From Paenibacillus terrae (GTDB lineage Bacteria; Bacillota; Bacilli; Paenibacillales; Paenibacillaceae), in the NCBI RefSeq assembly GCF_005217525.1, contig NZ_PNXQ01000012.1, positions 419,010 to 483,009 of the forward strand: a DNA stretch of 64,000 nt, written 5' to 3'. Within the stretch, counting starts at the first letter, position 1, and every line of letters begins with the position of its first letter. This document shows positions 29,208 through 38,563 of this stretch, in pieces. The position numbers and the translations under genes were made by a program. The notes under the pieces are model-generated. The model was not told the origin of the DNA. It saw only the letters and a list, made by a program, of their open reading frames with translations, and ran no database searches.

Positions 29208-30462
29208 ACCGTTTGTTCAGCATGAGGGACAATGTCCGCATTGTGGAGATAAGGTACGGGGCGGAGAGGTGCTGTGGCAGGGAATTCATGTATGTGTCAG
29301 CACTTGGTGTGAGGGCTGTGGACGTGAATATATCGAGGATATGCCGGTCGGTCATGCCACGTATTCACCCTATCGGGTAGAAGTGCCCAACTATACATTG
29401 ACGGGAGATGCGAAGTCGAGAAAATGGCTCGGAGAGCCCTTGCGGCAAGCGTTGCTAAGTCCTTCCTATGATTTGGCGGTTGGTATGACTGTGCATAAAA
29501 TGAAACCCTTTAAGCGCATCATCATCGTCAATACGATTGATTATTTGTATGGTCACGCTTTGCTCAAGCTGCTGAATGTGCAGCGGGAATACGAACAATC
29601 GCCGGAGCTGGGCATCGTCGTTATTGTGCAAAAATCGTTGGAGTGGATGGTTCCCGCATGTGTGGCTGAAATCTGGACAGTCGATGTGCCGTTCAGCAAG
29701 GCCCGCAACTTTTATCCGGTGCTGCATCATCGGATGATAGAGGAACTGGTACGTTTTGATGAGGTCCATGTCAGTCCGGCGTATTCACACCCTAGTCAGT
29801 TCGATATTGAGCAGTTTACGGGTATCCCGCGTTATGAGGATGGTCGTGAGTCGGAGCCGCGAATTACCTTCGTATGGAGGGAAGACCGCTTGTGGAGCGG
29901 CAGCCATCATATCGCACGGGCAGTGCAGAAATTTCCGCAGCTCAAACGTTGGCTTAAACCGCTGATTTATCATCAGCGCCGCAAAATCATTCGGTTGTTC
30001 CGCAGGTTGCGGGAATCCTTTCCAGATTACCGTTTTACGGTTGCCGGATTGGGTCGCACCGGGAGCTTCCCAGCATGGATTACGGACGAACGTGTCGCAC
30101 GCTTCGACCGGGAAAGTGAACTGCGAGTATGCGAGGTGTATGCTGCCAGCCGATTAGTGATCGGCATTCACGGCTCCAATATGCTGCTGCCCTCCGCCCA
30201 TGCCGGCATGACGATTGACTTGATGCCCAAGGATCGTTGGGGCAACTACGCGCAGGATATTTTATTTCACGAAAAGGACCATCGGCTTACGGCCTACAAA
30301 TACCGCTTTGTCCCGATGGAGTCGAGCGTGACCTTGGTGGCAGATATGGCGGCTGCCCAGCTTAAAGGAGCAGATCATTTTAATATGCAGATGATGGAAG
30401 AAAAACAGAGGCAGGGGGAAAGCTCGGTTTGGAGGGGGGAGGCCGCTTCGGGACGGATTTGA
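29194..30462 (+). CDS. pepS: Zinc-ribbon protein with GT61-like C-terminal region
   Basis: 422-aa protein of unknown activity. The first ~50 residues contain CPHCG (residues 15-19), and a second cysteine set, CVSTWCEGCG, spaced like a zinc ribbon. The C-terminal half has LVIGIHGSNMLLPSAHAGMTIDLMP, which resembles the conserved GxHGaxLtN region of GT61-type glycosyltransferases. A divergent glycosyltransferase with a zinc-binding N terminus is my best guess. The ATG at 29194 has GGAGAG upstream and overlaps the pepR end. Confidence 0.6.
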   Translation: MIPIKPFVQHEGQCPHCGDKVRGGEVLWQGIHVCVSTWCEGCGREYIEDMPVGHATYSPYRVEVPNYTLTGDAKSRKWLGEPLRQALLSPSYDLAVGMTVHKMKPFKRIIIVNTIDYLYGHALLKLLNVQREYEQSPELGIVVIVQKSLEWMVPACVAEIWTVDVPFSKARNFYPVLHHRMIEELVRFDEVHVSPAYSHPSQFDIEQFTGIPRYEDGRESEPRITFVWREDRLWSGSHHIARAVQKFPQLKRWLKPLIYHQRRKIIRLFRRLRESFPDYRFTVAGLGRTGSFPAWITDERVARFDRESELRVCEVYAASRLVIGIHGSNMLLPSAHAGMTIDLMPKDRWGNYAQDILFHEKDHRLTAYKYRFVPMESSVTLVADMAAAQLKGADHFNMQMMEEKQRQGESSVWRGEAASGRI

Positions 30463-30503
30463 TCTCCTAGCTACGACTGTCGGTGTAAGGCGCTTCGAGT
30501 AGC

Positions 30504-30648
30504 ATTTGATCTTCCGAACGCTGTTGCTGTGGGATTCCTTGGATTAAATAAGCCCCATAGGGGCGGAATCCCACAAGGGTATGCTTCCGAAGCGAGCTTT
30601 CCGTAGGAAAGCTTTGAGGCGAATGCTGACGCTTCTCCAGATTCAAAT
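30504..30648 (+). repeat. Hairpin repeat copy R3
   Basis: ATTTGATCTTCCGAACGCTG, then a perfect 11-base stem (TGTGGGATTCC at 30528-30538, GGAATCCCACA at 30565-30575), then an inserted perfect hairpin (AGCTTTCC GTA GGAAAGCT, about 30596-30614), then GAATGCTGACGCTTCTCCAG and ATTCAAAT. The loop of the first stem carries its own small hairpin, GCCCCATAGGGGC. Confidence 0.75.
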
Positions 30649-30965
30649 CCTACCCTCCGCTACTTCCCGCCGCCGCCAAAAAGAATTCCCCCTGCCCATA
30701 GGGTGGGTGGGGAGGTAAGAGCCGCCCGGCGATAGCTTCGCCCTATCGCCGCGAAATTCTCGCCAGGCATGAGCCCGGCGCAGTACACACTCAGTACAGT
30801 TCTCTGTCAAGGTGACAGCGTTCTGTGGATAACAATCTTTTGGCAGTCAACGCCTGCGTGCATCCGCCCGCGTAACCCGCGCAGCGGGGGCACTTCATGC
30901 CCTAAGTTCCCTTTTTTTAAATTAGGGTGACTTTATGGACACGGCGGTCAGCAGCGAAGCGGTCC

Positions 30966-31073
30966 ATTTGAATCTGAAGAAGCGCTAGCGTTCGCCTTTG
31001 CAGTGGGATTCTTACCTTGGAATGTTTTATATCATCCAAGAATCCCACTGCAACAGCGATCGGAAGATCAAAT
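30966..31073 (-). repeat. Hairpin repeat copy R4
   Basis: Read in reverse: ATTTGATCTTCCGATCGCTG, a perfect 13-base stem (CAGTGGGATTCTT at 31001-31013 with its complement at 31038-31050), a loop with TATAAAACATTC shared with R1, then GCGAACGCTAGCGCTTCTTC and ATTCAAAT. It is the most complete copy, 108 bases. Confidence 0.78.
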
Positions 31074-31140
31074 GGAGTGCGCAGCGGTCTCTAAACCCTC
31101 GCACCCCATAACTCACCCAATATGAAATGGCAGGAGCCTA

Positions 31141-32373
31141 ATGATGATTCAAAAAATATTGTATCTTCGCAATTTTGCCAGCAAGGTGAACGGGGACTCA
31201 TACAATTTGCAGGAAGTCGGCTTGGGCAAGGCACTCGTTCGGAAAGGCTTCGATTGCGACATTGTCTACTACAACGACCACAAGGAAACTCATCTGGAGC
31301 AGATATACCGTCACGAAGGCTGCACATTGCGCATCATCTGGCTCCACGGATTGAAGTTCCTGAACAACAGCATCTACAGGGATGTCCTCAAGGATTCGTT
31401 TTTGGCTGCTTATGATTGGGTCATCTCCACAGAATACAACCAGATCATGACTTATCTGCTTTCCCGCAAATGTCCGGAAAAGCTGGTGCTGTATCACGGC
31501 CCGTACCGCGATAATACACATGCGCTGATCCGAAGATTGTACGATACCCTGCTACTGCCGAAGGTGGCAAAGTCTCTACGCGGTACCTTTGTCAAATCCG
31601 AACTGGCCAAGCGCTATCTGGAGGATAAAGGCTTTCACAACGTCGTCACCCTTGGAGTCGGACTGGACCGCAGCAAAGTCGAGGGAACGTTCAACAATGA
31701 CAACAGCGGCAATGACACAAGCGAAGGTCGTGAGAAAAACCGCGAGGTTGCGGATGAGCTGAGACGGCTCGGGGATCGTCCGGTGCTACTGTATGTCGGC
31801 GTGCTGGAGGAGCGTAGAAATATACGTTTTATGCTGGGCGTGTTCAAAAAGGTACTTCAAAAGCACCCCTGTTGCCTTTTGATCATCGTAGGGGATGGAC
31901 GTAAGGCGGATACGGATCGCTATTGGGCCTATGCCCATGAGCTTGGGCTGACGGACAGTATTTTGCATTTTACAAGAGTGGAGCAGCGGCATCTGTGGCA
32001 GGTTTACGGAGCAGCGGATGCGATGCTGTTTCCGACTCATTACGATATTTTCGGTATGGTGCTGCTGGAAAGTATGCTGTTTCGCGTCCCGATTATCTCT
32101 TCGGTAAATGGCGGCTCGGTTACCTTGATCGAGGACGGGGTGAGCGGAGTGATCCTGAGCAGCTTTTCGGAGGAGGAGTGGGTGAGCCGAGTCTCTGAAT
32201 TGTTGGACAATGCTGAGCTGAGACAAAGGATGGCGGAGCAGGCGTTTCTTACAGTCGAGCGTATGTCGTGGGATCGGATTGCGGAAGAAATGCTAAGCCA
32301 CTCACGGATACAACCGATGCAGCTCACGCACCATCCCATGCAATCTACGCAGGAACGAGGGACGGCCACGTGA
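31141..32373 (+). CDS. pepT: Family 4 glycosyltransferase
   Basis: 410-aa GT-B enzyme. LYLRNFASKVNGDSYNLQEVG opens the acceptor half. The donor half has VLLYVGVLEERRNIRFMLGVF, LLIIVGDGRKADTDRYW and FPTHYDIFGMVLLESMLFRVP, where the second Glu of the E-x7-E motif is kept and the first is replaced (DIFGMVLLE). Start is ATG 31141 or 31144 after CAGGAG. It is first after gap B and coupled to pepU by GTGA. Confidence 0.88.
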   Translation: MMIQKILYLRNFASKVNGDSYNLQEVGLGKALVRKGFDCDIVYYNDHKETHLEQIYRHEGCTLRIIWLHGLKFLNNSIYRDVLKDSFLAAYDWVISTEYNQIMTYLLSRKCPEKLVLYHGPYRDNTHALIRRLYDTLLLPKVAKSLRGTFVKSELAKRYLEDKGFHNVVTLGVGLDRSKVEGTFNNDNSGNDTSEGREKNREVADELRRLGDRPVLLYVGVLEERRNIRFMLGVFKKVLQKHPCCLLIIVGDGRKADTDRYWAYAHELGLTDSILHFTRVEQRHLWQVYGAADAMLFPTHYDIFGMVLLESMLFRVPIISSVNGGSVTLIEDGVSGVILSSFSEEEWVSRVSELLDNAELRQRMAEQAFLTVERMSWDRIAEEMLSHSRIQPMQLTHHPMQSTQERGTAT

Positions 32374-33737
32374 GCAAACAGATCAACATACAGACAGGGC
32401 CTCCAGTACATCTACAGGTTTCAAATCCAGACCATCATCATGTTCAGGGGGAGGTCCCTCAGTCCGACATATCATCACCAGCATCTGATACAGCAAACCA
32501 TGTCCATCGACGTGAATATAACCAAAACACAGTGGGTAAGGTGCTGATCATCCACAACTTTTATCAGCAAAGCGGTGGAGAAGACAAGGTTGTCGAGCAG
32601 GAATTGGTTTTGCTGCGCTCCAGAGGGATAGAGACGGAGCATTATTATGTTCATAACGACAGCATCCAAAGCAAAGGGCTGGCTAACATGGCAAAGCTGG
32701 CGGTGGAGGCGACTTGGTCCCTGCCCGAGTTCAAAAGAATCAAAAAGCTGCTTTTGCGGGTGAAACCGGATGTGGTGCATGTGCATAACTTTTTTCCGGT
32801 TATTTCTCCTTCCGTCTATCATGCCTGTGAACGGCTGGGAATTCCGGTCGTCCAGACGCTGCATAATTACAGGCTGATTTGTCCGGCGGCGACTTTTATG
32901 CGGGGGAATGAGGTTTGTGAAAAATGCCTGCACGGCACTTTGCTGCATTCCATCCGCCACGGGTGCTACCGGGGCTCACAGCTACAGACGATTCCGGTGG
33001 CGGCGATGATCAAGTTCAACAATCTGATCGGTACATGGCAACACAAAGTAAGTCGATATATTGCGCTAACCGAGTTTGCGCGGGAGAAATTTGCTGAAAG
33101 TGGCATTCCACCGGATCGTATCGTGGTGAAGCCAAATTTCATCCAACGTAAAGAGGTGGAAGCCGTGTATGACCCGGCTGATCGTTACTTGTTGTTTGTG
33201 GGGCGAATCTCGGCTGAAAAAGGAGTGCGTAATCTGCTGCAAGCCTGGACACAGGTGGAGGATCGGGGCGGCTTGAGACTGGTCATCATCGGGGATGGCC
33301 CGGAAAAGGCTGAATTGGCTGCCGCGTATCCGCAGGAGGACATCCGTTTTCTGGGCAAGCAGGATGGAGACACGGTGCTGGATTGCATGAGCCGAGCCAT
33401 GTATGTCATGGTCCCTTCCATTTGGTATGAAGGCTTTCCCATGACCATCGTAGAGTCCTATTCCGTGGGAACCCCGGTGTTGTGCAGCCGAATCGGGGCG
33501 CTGGAGGAAGTGGTGGAGGATGGAGTGACCGGGTTTCATTTTCAACATGATGATATGGAACATATCAGTGCCGTAATCTGTCGTGCGACAGCCTATGAAA
33601 ACTATTCAGCCATGAGAGAGAAGGTATCGGAAATATATGCTGCTCGGTACACGGAAGAAGTGAATTACAAGCAACTGATGGACATATACAACGAGGCGAT
33701 AGAGGAGCGTGCTTATGAAGCAACTGCCCCAGTATAG
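32370..33737 (+). CDS. pepU: Family 4 glycosyltransferase
   Basis: GT4 enzyme with IHNFYQQSGGEDKVVEQEL at the start of its core, HVHNFFPVISPSVYHAC, LLFVGRISAEKGVRNLLQAW and the donor motif YEGFPMTIVESYSVGTPVLCS. The GTG at 32370 overlaps the pepT stop (GTGA) and gives 455 aa with a ~54-residue His/Gln/Ser-rich N-terminal extension. A GTG at 32532, directly before GKVLIIHNF, would give the usual family length and cannot be excluded. A CEKCLHGTLLHSIRHGC segment may be a small metal site. Confidence 0.87.
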   Translation: MSKQINIQTGPPVHLQVSNPDHHHVQGEVPQSDISSPASDTANHVHRREYNQNTVGKVLIIHNFYQQSGGEDKVVEQELVLLRSRGIETEHYYVHNDSIQSKGLANMAKLAVEATWSLPEFKRIKKLLLRVKPDVVHVHNFFPVISPSVYHACERLGIPVVQTLHNYRLICPAATFMRGNEVCEKCLHGTLLHSIRHGCYRGSQLQTIPVAAMIKFNNLIGTWQHKVSRYIALTEFAREKFAESGIPPDRIVVKPNFIQRKEVEAVYDPADRYLLFVGRISAEKGVRNLLQAWTQVEDRGGLRLVIIGDGPEKAELAAAYPQEDIRFLGKQDGDTVLDCMSRAMYVMVPSIWYEGFPMTIVESYSVGTPVLCSRIGALEEVVEDGVTGFHFQHDDMEHISAVICRATAYENYSAMREKVSEIYAARYTEEVNYKQLMDIYNEAIEERAYEATAPV

Positions 33738-34524
33738 AGTCGGAAGGATTGCGGACGCAGATATTGCGGCGCTTACGTTTCAGGAAACCGTACACACGGT
33801 GGAGCAATGGGCGGGCGGACGCAAGGACAGCTATGTATGTATCTGTAACACGCATTCTATTGTTACAGCCGGAAATCAATCCGAGTTCCATGATGCACTT
33901 GCGTGTGCAGATTTGTGTACCCCGGATGGTATGCCGCTGGTATGGGCGCTCAAGCTGTACGGATTTGAGCGTCAGGACCGGGTGGACGGACCCAGTCTGA
34001 TGCTCAAGCTGTGCGAACGCGCGCCGCAGACCGGGTTAAGTATCTATTTTTACGGCAGCACGCCGGATGCGATGGACAGCCTGAAGGAAAGAATGGAGCA
34101 GGACTACCCAGGTATCCGAATTGCGGGTGGCTTTTCACCGCCATTTCGGGAGCTTCGACCCGATGAGGAGGAGCAGATTGTTCATGACATCAATGCGTCA
34201 GGCGCGCATATCATCTTCGTCAGCTTGGGCTGTCCAAAGCAGGAAATATGGATGTATCGTAACAAAGACCGCATCCGTGGCGTGATGATTGGTGTAGGAG
34301 CGGCTTTTGACTATATCACCGGAAAGGTTCGCAGACCGCCGCTAATGATACAAAGGCTGGGGCTGGAGTGGCTGTACCGCCTGATCAGCGAACCGAAACG
34401 GTTATGGAAGAGATACGCCTATAACAATCCGGTGTATGTATACCGATTTTTCAAATCCTATCGGCGGAACAAACGGCTTACGCTCCATCATAATCGGCAT
34501 GCAGGGAGAGGCATAGAGAAGTGA
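33715..34524 (+). CDS. pepV: WecG/TagA/CpsF-family glycosyltransferase (second copy)
   Basis: 269 aa, paralogue of pepF. Motifs: CNTHSIVTAGNQSEFHDAL, CTPDGMPLVWALKLYG, FYGSTPDAMDSL, VSLGCPKQEIWMYRN and GVGAAFDYITGKVRRPP. The membrane-associating C-terminal helix LEWLYRLISEPKRLWKRYA is present. The ATG at 33715 is seven bases after GGAG and overlaps pepU, so the GTG at 33709 is less likely. Confidence 0.9.
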   Translation: MKQLPQYRVGRIADADIAALTFQETVHTVEQWAGGRKDSYVCICNTHSIVTAGNQSEFHDALACADLCTPDGMPLVWALKLYGFERQDRVDGPSLMLKLCERAPQTGLSIYFYGSTPDAMDSLKERMEQDYPGIRIAGGFSPPFRELRPDEEEQIVHDINASGAHIIFVSLGCPKQEIWMYRNKDRIRGVMIGVGAAFDYITGKVRRPPLMIQRLGLEWLYRLISEPKRLWKRYAYNNPVYVYRFFKSYRRNKRLTLHHNRHAGRGIEK

Positions 34525-34575
34525 AGCTGGTAAAAGCGTAATTCAGCGAGACAGTATGTAAAAGGGGGAGCCGTT

Positions 34576-35916
34576 TTGAAGCTATGTGTAATTGGTGCGG
34601 GGTATGTGGGACTGGTATCGGGAGTCTGTTTTGCTGCGCTCGGGAATACGGTCGTCTGTGTCGACCAGAATGAGGACAAAATTAGCCAGCTTCATGAAGG
34701 AAAAGTACCGATTTATGAGCCGGGCTTAAAAGGCTTGATCCAGGATAATGTCGAGCAGGGCCGACTGACCTTTACAACAGATACTGCATCTGCGGTAGAG
34801 GGAGCGGAGATTGTTATTTTGGCGGTCGGAACGCCTTCGTTGCCGGGCGGGGAAGCGAACCTGTCCTATATTGAGGAAGCCGCACGCGAGGTGGCAGACG
34901 CCATGAACGGCTACAAAGTGATTATCACCAAAAGCACGGTGCCTGTCGGAACCAATGATCGTATTCACAGCCTGATCGCGAGCCGCACGAACTACTCTTT
35001 TGGCGTGGCTTCGGTTCCTGAATTTTTACGCGAAGGCTCGGCGGTAGCAGATACGCTCCAGCCGGACCGGATCGTGATCGGGGCATCCGACCCTCATGTC
35101 GCCGCTGTGCTGTGTACGCTGCATGAGCCGCTGACGACAAATATTTTGACCACAGATATCCGTTCGGCGGAGATGATCAAGTACGCGTCGAACGCTTTTT
35201 TGGCGACTAAAATTTCGTTTATTAATGAGATTGCGAATATCTGTGAAAAAGTGGGTGCAGACGTTACGCGTGTGGCACACGGCATGGGGCTGGATCAGCG
35301 GATCGGTTCCTCTTTTCTGTCCGCAGGCATCGGCTATGGCGGCTCTTGTTTTCCCAAGGATACACAGGCGCTGATCCAGATTGCGGGCAATGTGGACTAT
35401 GAATTCAAGCTGCTGAAATCCGTGGTGGAAGTGAATCAGGGGCAGCGCTTTAATGTGATTCGCAAGCTGGAAGAAGCCTTAGGTGATCTGGAAGGAGCTA
35501 CTATTGGCATATGGGGGCTGGCATTCAAGCCGAATACAGATGATGTAAGAGATGCTCCAGCGCTGGATATTATGCAGTCGCTTCTGGAAGCGGGTGCGCA
35601 AATACGTGCATATGACCCGGTCGCCACCGCCAACTTCCGCAGATTGCTGGACAGCTCGGAAGTGACATGGGCCGATAGCGCACGAGAAGCGGCGGAAGGA
35701 TGCGACGCGCTGTGTCTGCTGACGGAGTGGGAGGAATTTGGTGAGGTGGGGCTGGGTGAGCTGAACGAGCTTATGAAGCATCCCATTATGATCGACGGAC
35801 GCAATGTGTACCGTGAGGAGCAAATCAGACAGTCCGCCTTTGCATACTATTCTGTCGGCAGGCCGCAGATGAACAATATGGATATGGATCGTCATCGGTC
35901 TGTAATGAACCCGTAA
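34576..35916 (+). CDS. ugdH2: UDP-glucose 6-dehydrogenase (second copy)
   Basis: 446-aa enzyme making UDP-glucuronate. NAD site CVIGAGYVGLVSGVCFA, catalytic GYGGSCFPKDTQAL and ASNAFLATKISFINEIANI are all intact, so both copies should be active. The TTG start follows a strong GGGGGAG. It is closely similar to ugdH1, and the pair flanks most of the locus, which could allow recombination between the copies (inference). Confidence 0.94.
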   Translation: MKLCVIGAGYVGLVSGVCFAALGNTVVCVDQNEDKISQLHEGKVPIYEPGLKGLIQDNVEQGRLTFTTDTASAVEGAEIVILAVGTPSLPGGEANLSYIEEAAREVADAMNGYKVIITKSTVPVGTNDRIHSLIASRTNYSFGVASVPEFLREGSAVADTLQPDRIVIGASDPHVAAVLCTLHEPLTTNILTTDIRSAEMIKYASNAFLATKISFINEIANICEKVGADVTRVAHGMGLDQRIGSSFLSAGIGYGGSCFPKDTQALIQIAGNVDYEFKLLKSVVEVNQGQRFNVIRKLEEALGDLEGATIGIWGLAFKPNTDDVRDAPALDIMQSLLEAGAQIRAYDPVATANFRRLLDSSEVTWADSAREAAEGCDALCLLTEWEEFGEVGLGELNELMKHPIMIDGRNVYREEQIRQSAFAYYSVGRPQMNNMDMDRHRSVMNP

Positions 35917-35931
35917 AGGGGGAGGCTCTGT

Positions 35932-36909
35932 ATGAAGCGATGGCTGAAAATAACATTAGGGGCCGCTGCATTATTGATGGTAGGTGCTGGTGCTTACACC
36001 GCTTATGTATATCATTCCGTTCAAACGGCGGCAAATGCTATGTATCATCCACGCAGTATCGTGCGGCCCGCCGCGATTTCTACCCTTGCAACAGGCGGAG
36101 CAGGACGCCCGGCAGTAACAAGCGCCGGATCGGGAACACCCAATCCGGCGGCCATATCCCAATTCAAGCCGTTCACCGTGCTTGTGTTGGGGGTGGACCA
36201 GCGTCCCCATGATCGGGGGCGTTCGGATACAATGATGGTCCTGTCCGTTAATCCCGCCGAAGGCTCTGTATTGATGTTCAACATCCCGCGCGATACGCGA
36301 ACGGAGCTGATCGGCAGGGGACGTGAGGACAAAATCAATCATGCCTTTGCCTTTGGCGGCGTGGACATGTCGATCCGTACGGTAGAGCATTTCTTGAATC
36401 ATCCGATGGATTACTATGTGCAGATGAACATGGAAGGGTTTGCGAAAATGGTTGATCTTTTGGGGGGAGTCACGGTTAACAATCCGCTCGATTTTCAATA
36501 TGAGGGCCATCACTTTGCACAGGGCAGCTTGAAGCTGAACGGGACTGAGGCGTTGGCTTATGCCCGGATGCGTTTTGATGATCCGCGTGGGGACCTCGGA
36601 AGAAATGCCCGCCAGCGGGAGCTGCTCAAGCAAATTCTCGCACAGGCGATCAGCAAGGAAGGGCTGTTAAAGGTAAAACCGATATTGCAGGCAGCGGGGG
36701 AGCAAATCCGTACGGATATTACCTTTGACGATATGACGACCTTTCTGACCCGGATCGGCCCATCTCTACGGCAGACGGATATGGTTGAGTTGAAGGGTCA
36801 TGGAACCAAAATCAACGGAGTGTATTATTACATCGTGGATAATCAGGAACGCCAGCGTATCCGTGGACTGATGGAGCAGCATTTGCTCACCACAGCCATA
36901 TCACCTTAG
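35932..36909 (+). CDS. LCP-family (LytR-CpsA-Psr) ligase
   Basis: Membrane-anchored phosphotransferase that attaches lipid-linked glycopolymers to peptidoglycan. 325 aa: N-terminal membrane helix (ITLGAALLMVGAGAYTAYVY), a Ser/Pro/Ala linker, then the LCP domain with VLGVDQRPHDRGRSDTMMVLSV, FNIPRDTRTELIGRG, KINHAFAFGG and YARMRFDDPRGDLGRNARQREL (Arg/Asp residues that bind pyrophosphate lipid). It lies 15 bases after ugdH2, so is probably co-transcribed. It might anchor part of the polymer to the wall. Confidence 0.92.
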   Translation: MKRWLKITLGAAALLMVGAGAYTAYVYHSVQTAANAMYHPRSIVRPAAISTLATGGAGRPAVTSAGSGTPNPAAISQFKPFTVLVLGVDQRPHDRGRSDTMMVLSVNPAEGSVLMFNIPRDTRTELIGRGREDKINHAFAFGGVDMSIRTVEHFLNHPMDYYVQMNMEGFAKMVDLLGGVTVNNPLDFQYEGHHFAQGSLKLNGTEALAYARMRFDDPRGDLGRNARQRELLKQILAQAISKEGLLKVKPILQAAGEQIRTDITFDDMTTFLTRIGPSLRQTDMVELKGHGTKINGVYYYIVDNQERQRIRGLMEQHLLTTAISP

Positions 36910-37042
36910 GTTTGCCTTATGCAATCGGGTGGCTTGTAAGGAGGTCACCCGTCATTCTCTTTCATTCTCTTCTAAACTAGGCCTGTCCCACATACATCTT
37001 AGAGTATCCAGTAGAATGTCCAACTGAGGGGAGGGGCGATTT

Positions 37043-37534
37043 GTGCTGTTCAGAAGAAGAGCGGCTTCCACGTTCGTCCGTAAACTGCTGTATTTTGCAA
37101 TGATATGTGGGCTATTATGGCTGCTGTGGCTGGGTCTGTGCGGGGTCATGTCTACGGGGGAAGGCGATCAGGCGGTCGAAGCGCTGAATGAGTTCTATAC
37201 GATGGAGCAGTCAGGTAATTTCGGAGGCTCCTGGGAGCTTTTTCATTCACAAATGAAGAAAAAATTCGAAAAATCCACGTATGTACAGCAGCGTGCGCAC
37301 GTGTTCATGCAGGATATGGGGACGGATACGTTCACATTCGAGCTGGGAGAGCCGCAGGCTGAATATGATATTCGCACAGAGCAGAGTGGAGACGAGCTGG
37401 GGAAGGTTTACCGTATTACGGTTACCCAGCATTATAAGACCCGGTTTGGTCATTTTGATATCGTACAGCCTTGTTATATGACGCAGGAAGGTGAAGAGTG
37501 GCGGGTGCTTTGGATATACAAGGATAAGGAATAA
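37043..37534 (+). CDS. Hypothetical single-pass membrane protein
   Basis: 163 aa. One N-terminal membrane helix (LLYFAMICGLLWLLWLGLCGV, residues ~15-35), then a soluble outer domain of about 120 residues beginning DQAVEALNEFYTMEQSGNFGGSWELFH and ending EWRVLWIYKDKE. This is reminiscent of NTF2-like or DUF4878-type extracytoplasmic domains. GTG start with GAGGGGAGG upstream. The function is not recognised. Confidence 0.75.
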   Translation: MLFRRRAASTFVRKLLYFAMICGLLWLLWLGLCGVMSTGEGDQAVEALNEFYTMEQSGNFGGSWELFHSQMKKKFEKSTYVQQRAHVFMQDMGTDTFTFELGEPQAEYDIRTEQSGDELGKVYRITVTQHYKTRFGHFDIVQPCYMTQEGEEWRVLWIYKDKE

Positions 37535-37642
37535 TAGGACGCGGTGTTTCTAACAGGTTAAATATGGTACAATACTTCCAAAACCGGAAATGAACAGCAA
37601 AATAGAATAGAGCTTCACTCCGGATGGAAGGAGTTTCATAGC

Positions 37643-38563
37643 ATGCAGCAAGCGACAGGACAGCTTCCCGTCATACGTATGGAGGGAGTGAGTAAAATCA
37701 TTTCCTCAAAAGCGATTGTGGACGATCTGACGCTGGAGGTTCCAGCGGGGCAGGTATTTGGTTTCCTCGGACCGAACGGTGCGGGAAAAACAACCACCAT
37801 CCGTATGATGGTTGGCCTGATATCGATCAGCAAGGGCGATATCCATATTTGTGGAGACAGCATCAAAACCGATTTTGAAAAGGCAGTTTCCCACATCGGT
37901 GCGATTGTGGAGAACCCCGAAATGTACAAGTTTCTGACCGGCTATCAAAATTTGCAGCATTTTGCGAGAATGTCACCGGGGGTGACGAAGGAGCGCATAG
38001 ATGAAGCGATCCGCCTGGTAGGACTCGGAAACCGGATTCACGATAAAGTCAAAACCTACTCGCTCGGAATGCGGCAGAGACTCGGGGTAGCACAGGCGAT
38101 CTTGCATCGGCCGAAGCTGCTTGTACTGGACGAGCCGACCAACGGATTAGACCCGCAGGGTATCCGCGAATTGCGGGATTATTTGCGGCAGTTGAGCCGG
38201 AGCGAGGGAATTACAGTATTCGTATCGAGTCACTTGTTGTCCGAAATGGAGCTGATGTGCGACCGTGTCGCTATTATCCAAAACGGACGATTGATTGACA
38301 TCAAGCAATTGAAGAGCACAGTTGAAGAGGCCCAGACGGCGGAAATTGCTTTTGAAGTGAACGATGCCCAGCATGCTTATGCGCTTGCCGGTGCAGGGCG
38401 CGTCGAAGGCAACCAACTGCTGCTGCATCTGGAGCGGGAGCAAATAGCAGAGATGAACAGTCTTCTGGCTGCAAATGGAGTCAAGGTATATGCGATTCGC
38501 CCGGTGGCCCGTACGCTGGAAGATCAATTTTTGGAAGTGACGGGAGGCGGGTCCATTGGCTGA
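37643..38563 (+). CDS. ABC transporter ATP-binding protein (BcrA/bacitracin type)
   Basis: 306-aa nucleotide-binding subunit. Walker A FLGPNGAGKTTTIRMM, signature YSLGMRQRLGVAQAIL and Walker B LLVLDEPTNGLDPQGI are intact, with a C-terminal extension typical of the BcrA/lantibiotic-immunity group. It works with the permease whose TTG start overlaps its end by eight bases. Substrate unknown; self-protection or lipid export are the usual roles. Confidence 0.93.
   Translation: MQQATGQLPVIRMEGVSKIISSKAIVDDLTLEVPAGQVFGFLGPNGAGKTTTIRMMVGLISISKGDIHICGDSIKTDFEKAVSHIGAIVENPEMYKFLTGYQNLQHFARMSPGVTKERIDEAIRLVGLGNRIHDKVKTYSLGMRQRLGVAQAILHRPKLLVLDEPTNGLDPQGIRELRDYLRQLSRSEGITVFVSSHLLSEMELMCDRVAIIQNGRLIDIKQLKSTVEEAQTAEIAFEVNDAQHAYALAGAGRVEGNQLLLHLEREQIAEMNSLLAANGVKVYAIRPVARTLEDQFLEVTGGGSIG

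Larger units (their letters stand above)
30463..31140. repeat. Repeat-rich, hairpin-rich gap B
   Basis: No convincing gene in 678 bases. It is bracketed by two inverted copies (R3, R4) of the hairpin repeat also found in gap A. Between them are a pyrimidine/purine stem (CCCCCTGCCC...GGGTGGG near 30688-30712) similar to one in gap A, a stem from GGCGATAG/CTATCGCC near 30727-30750, and other GC-rich hairpins. The pepT ribosome binding site (CAGGAG) is at the extreme right. Confidence 0.75.
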
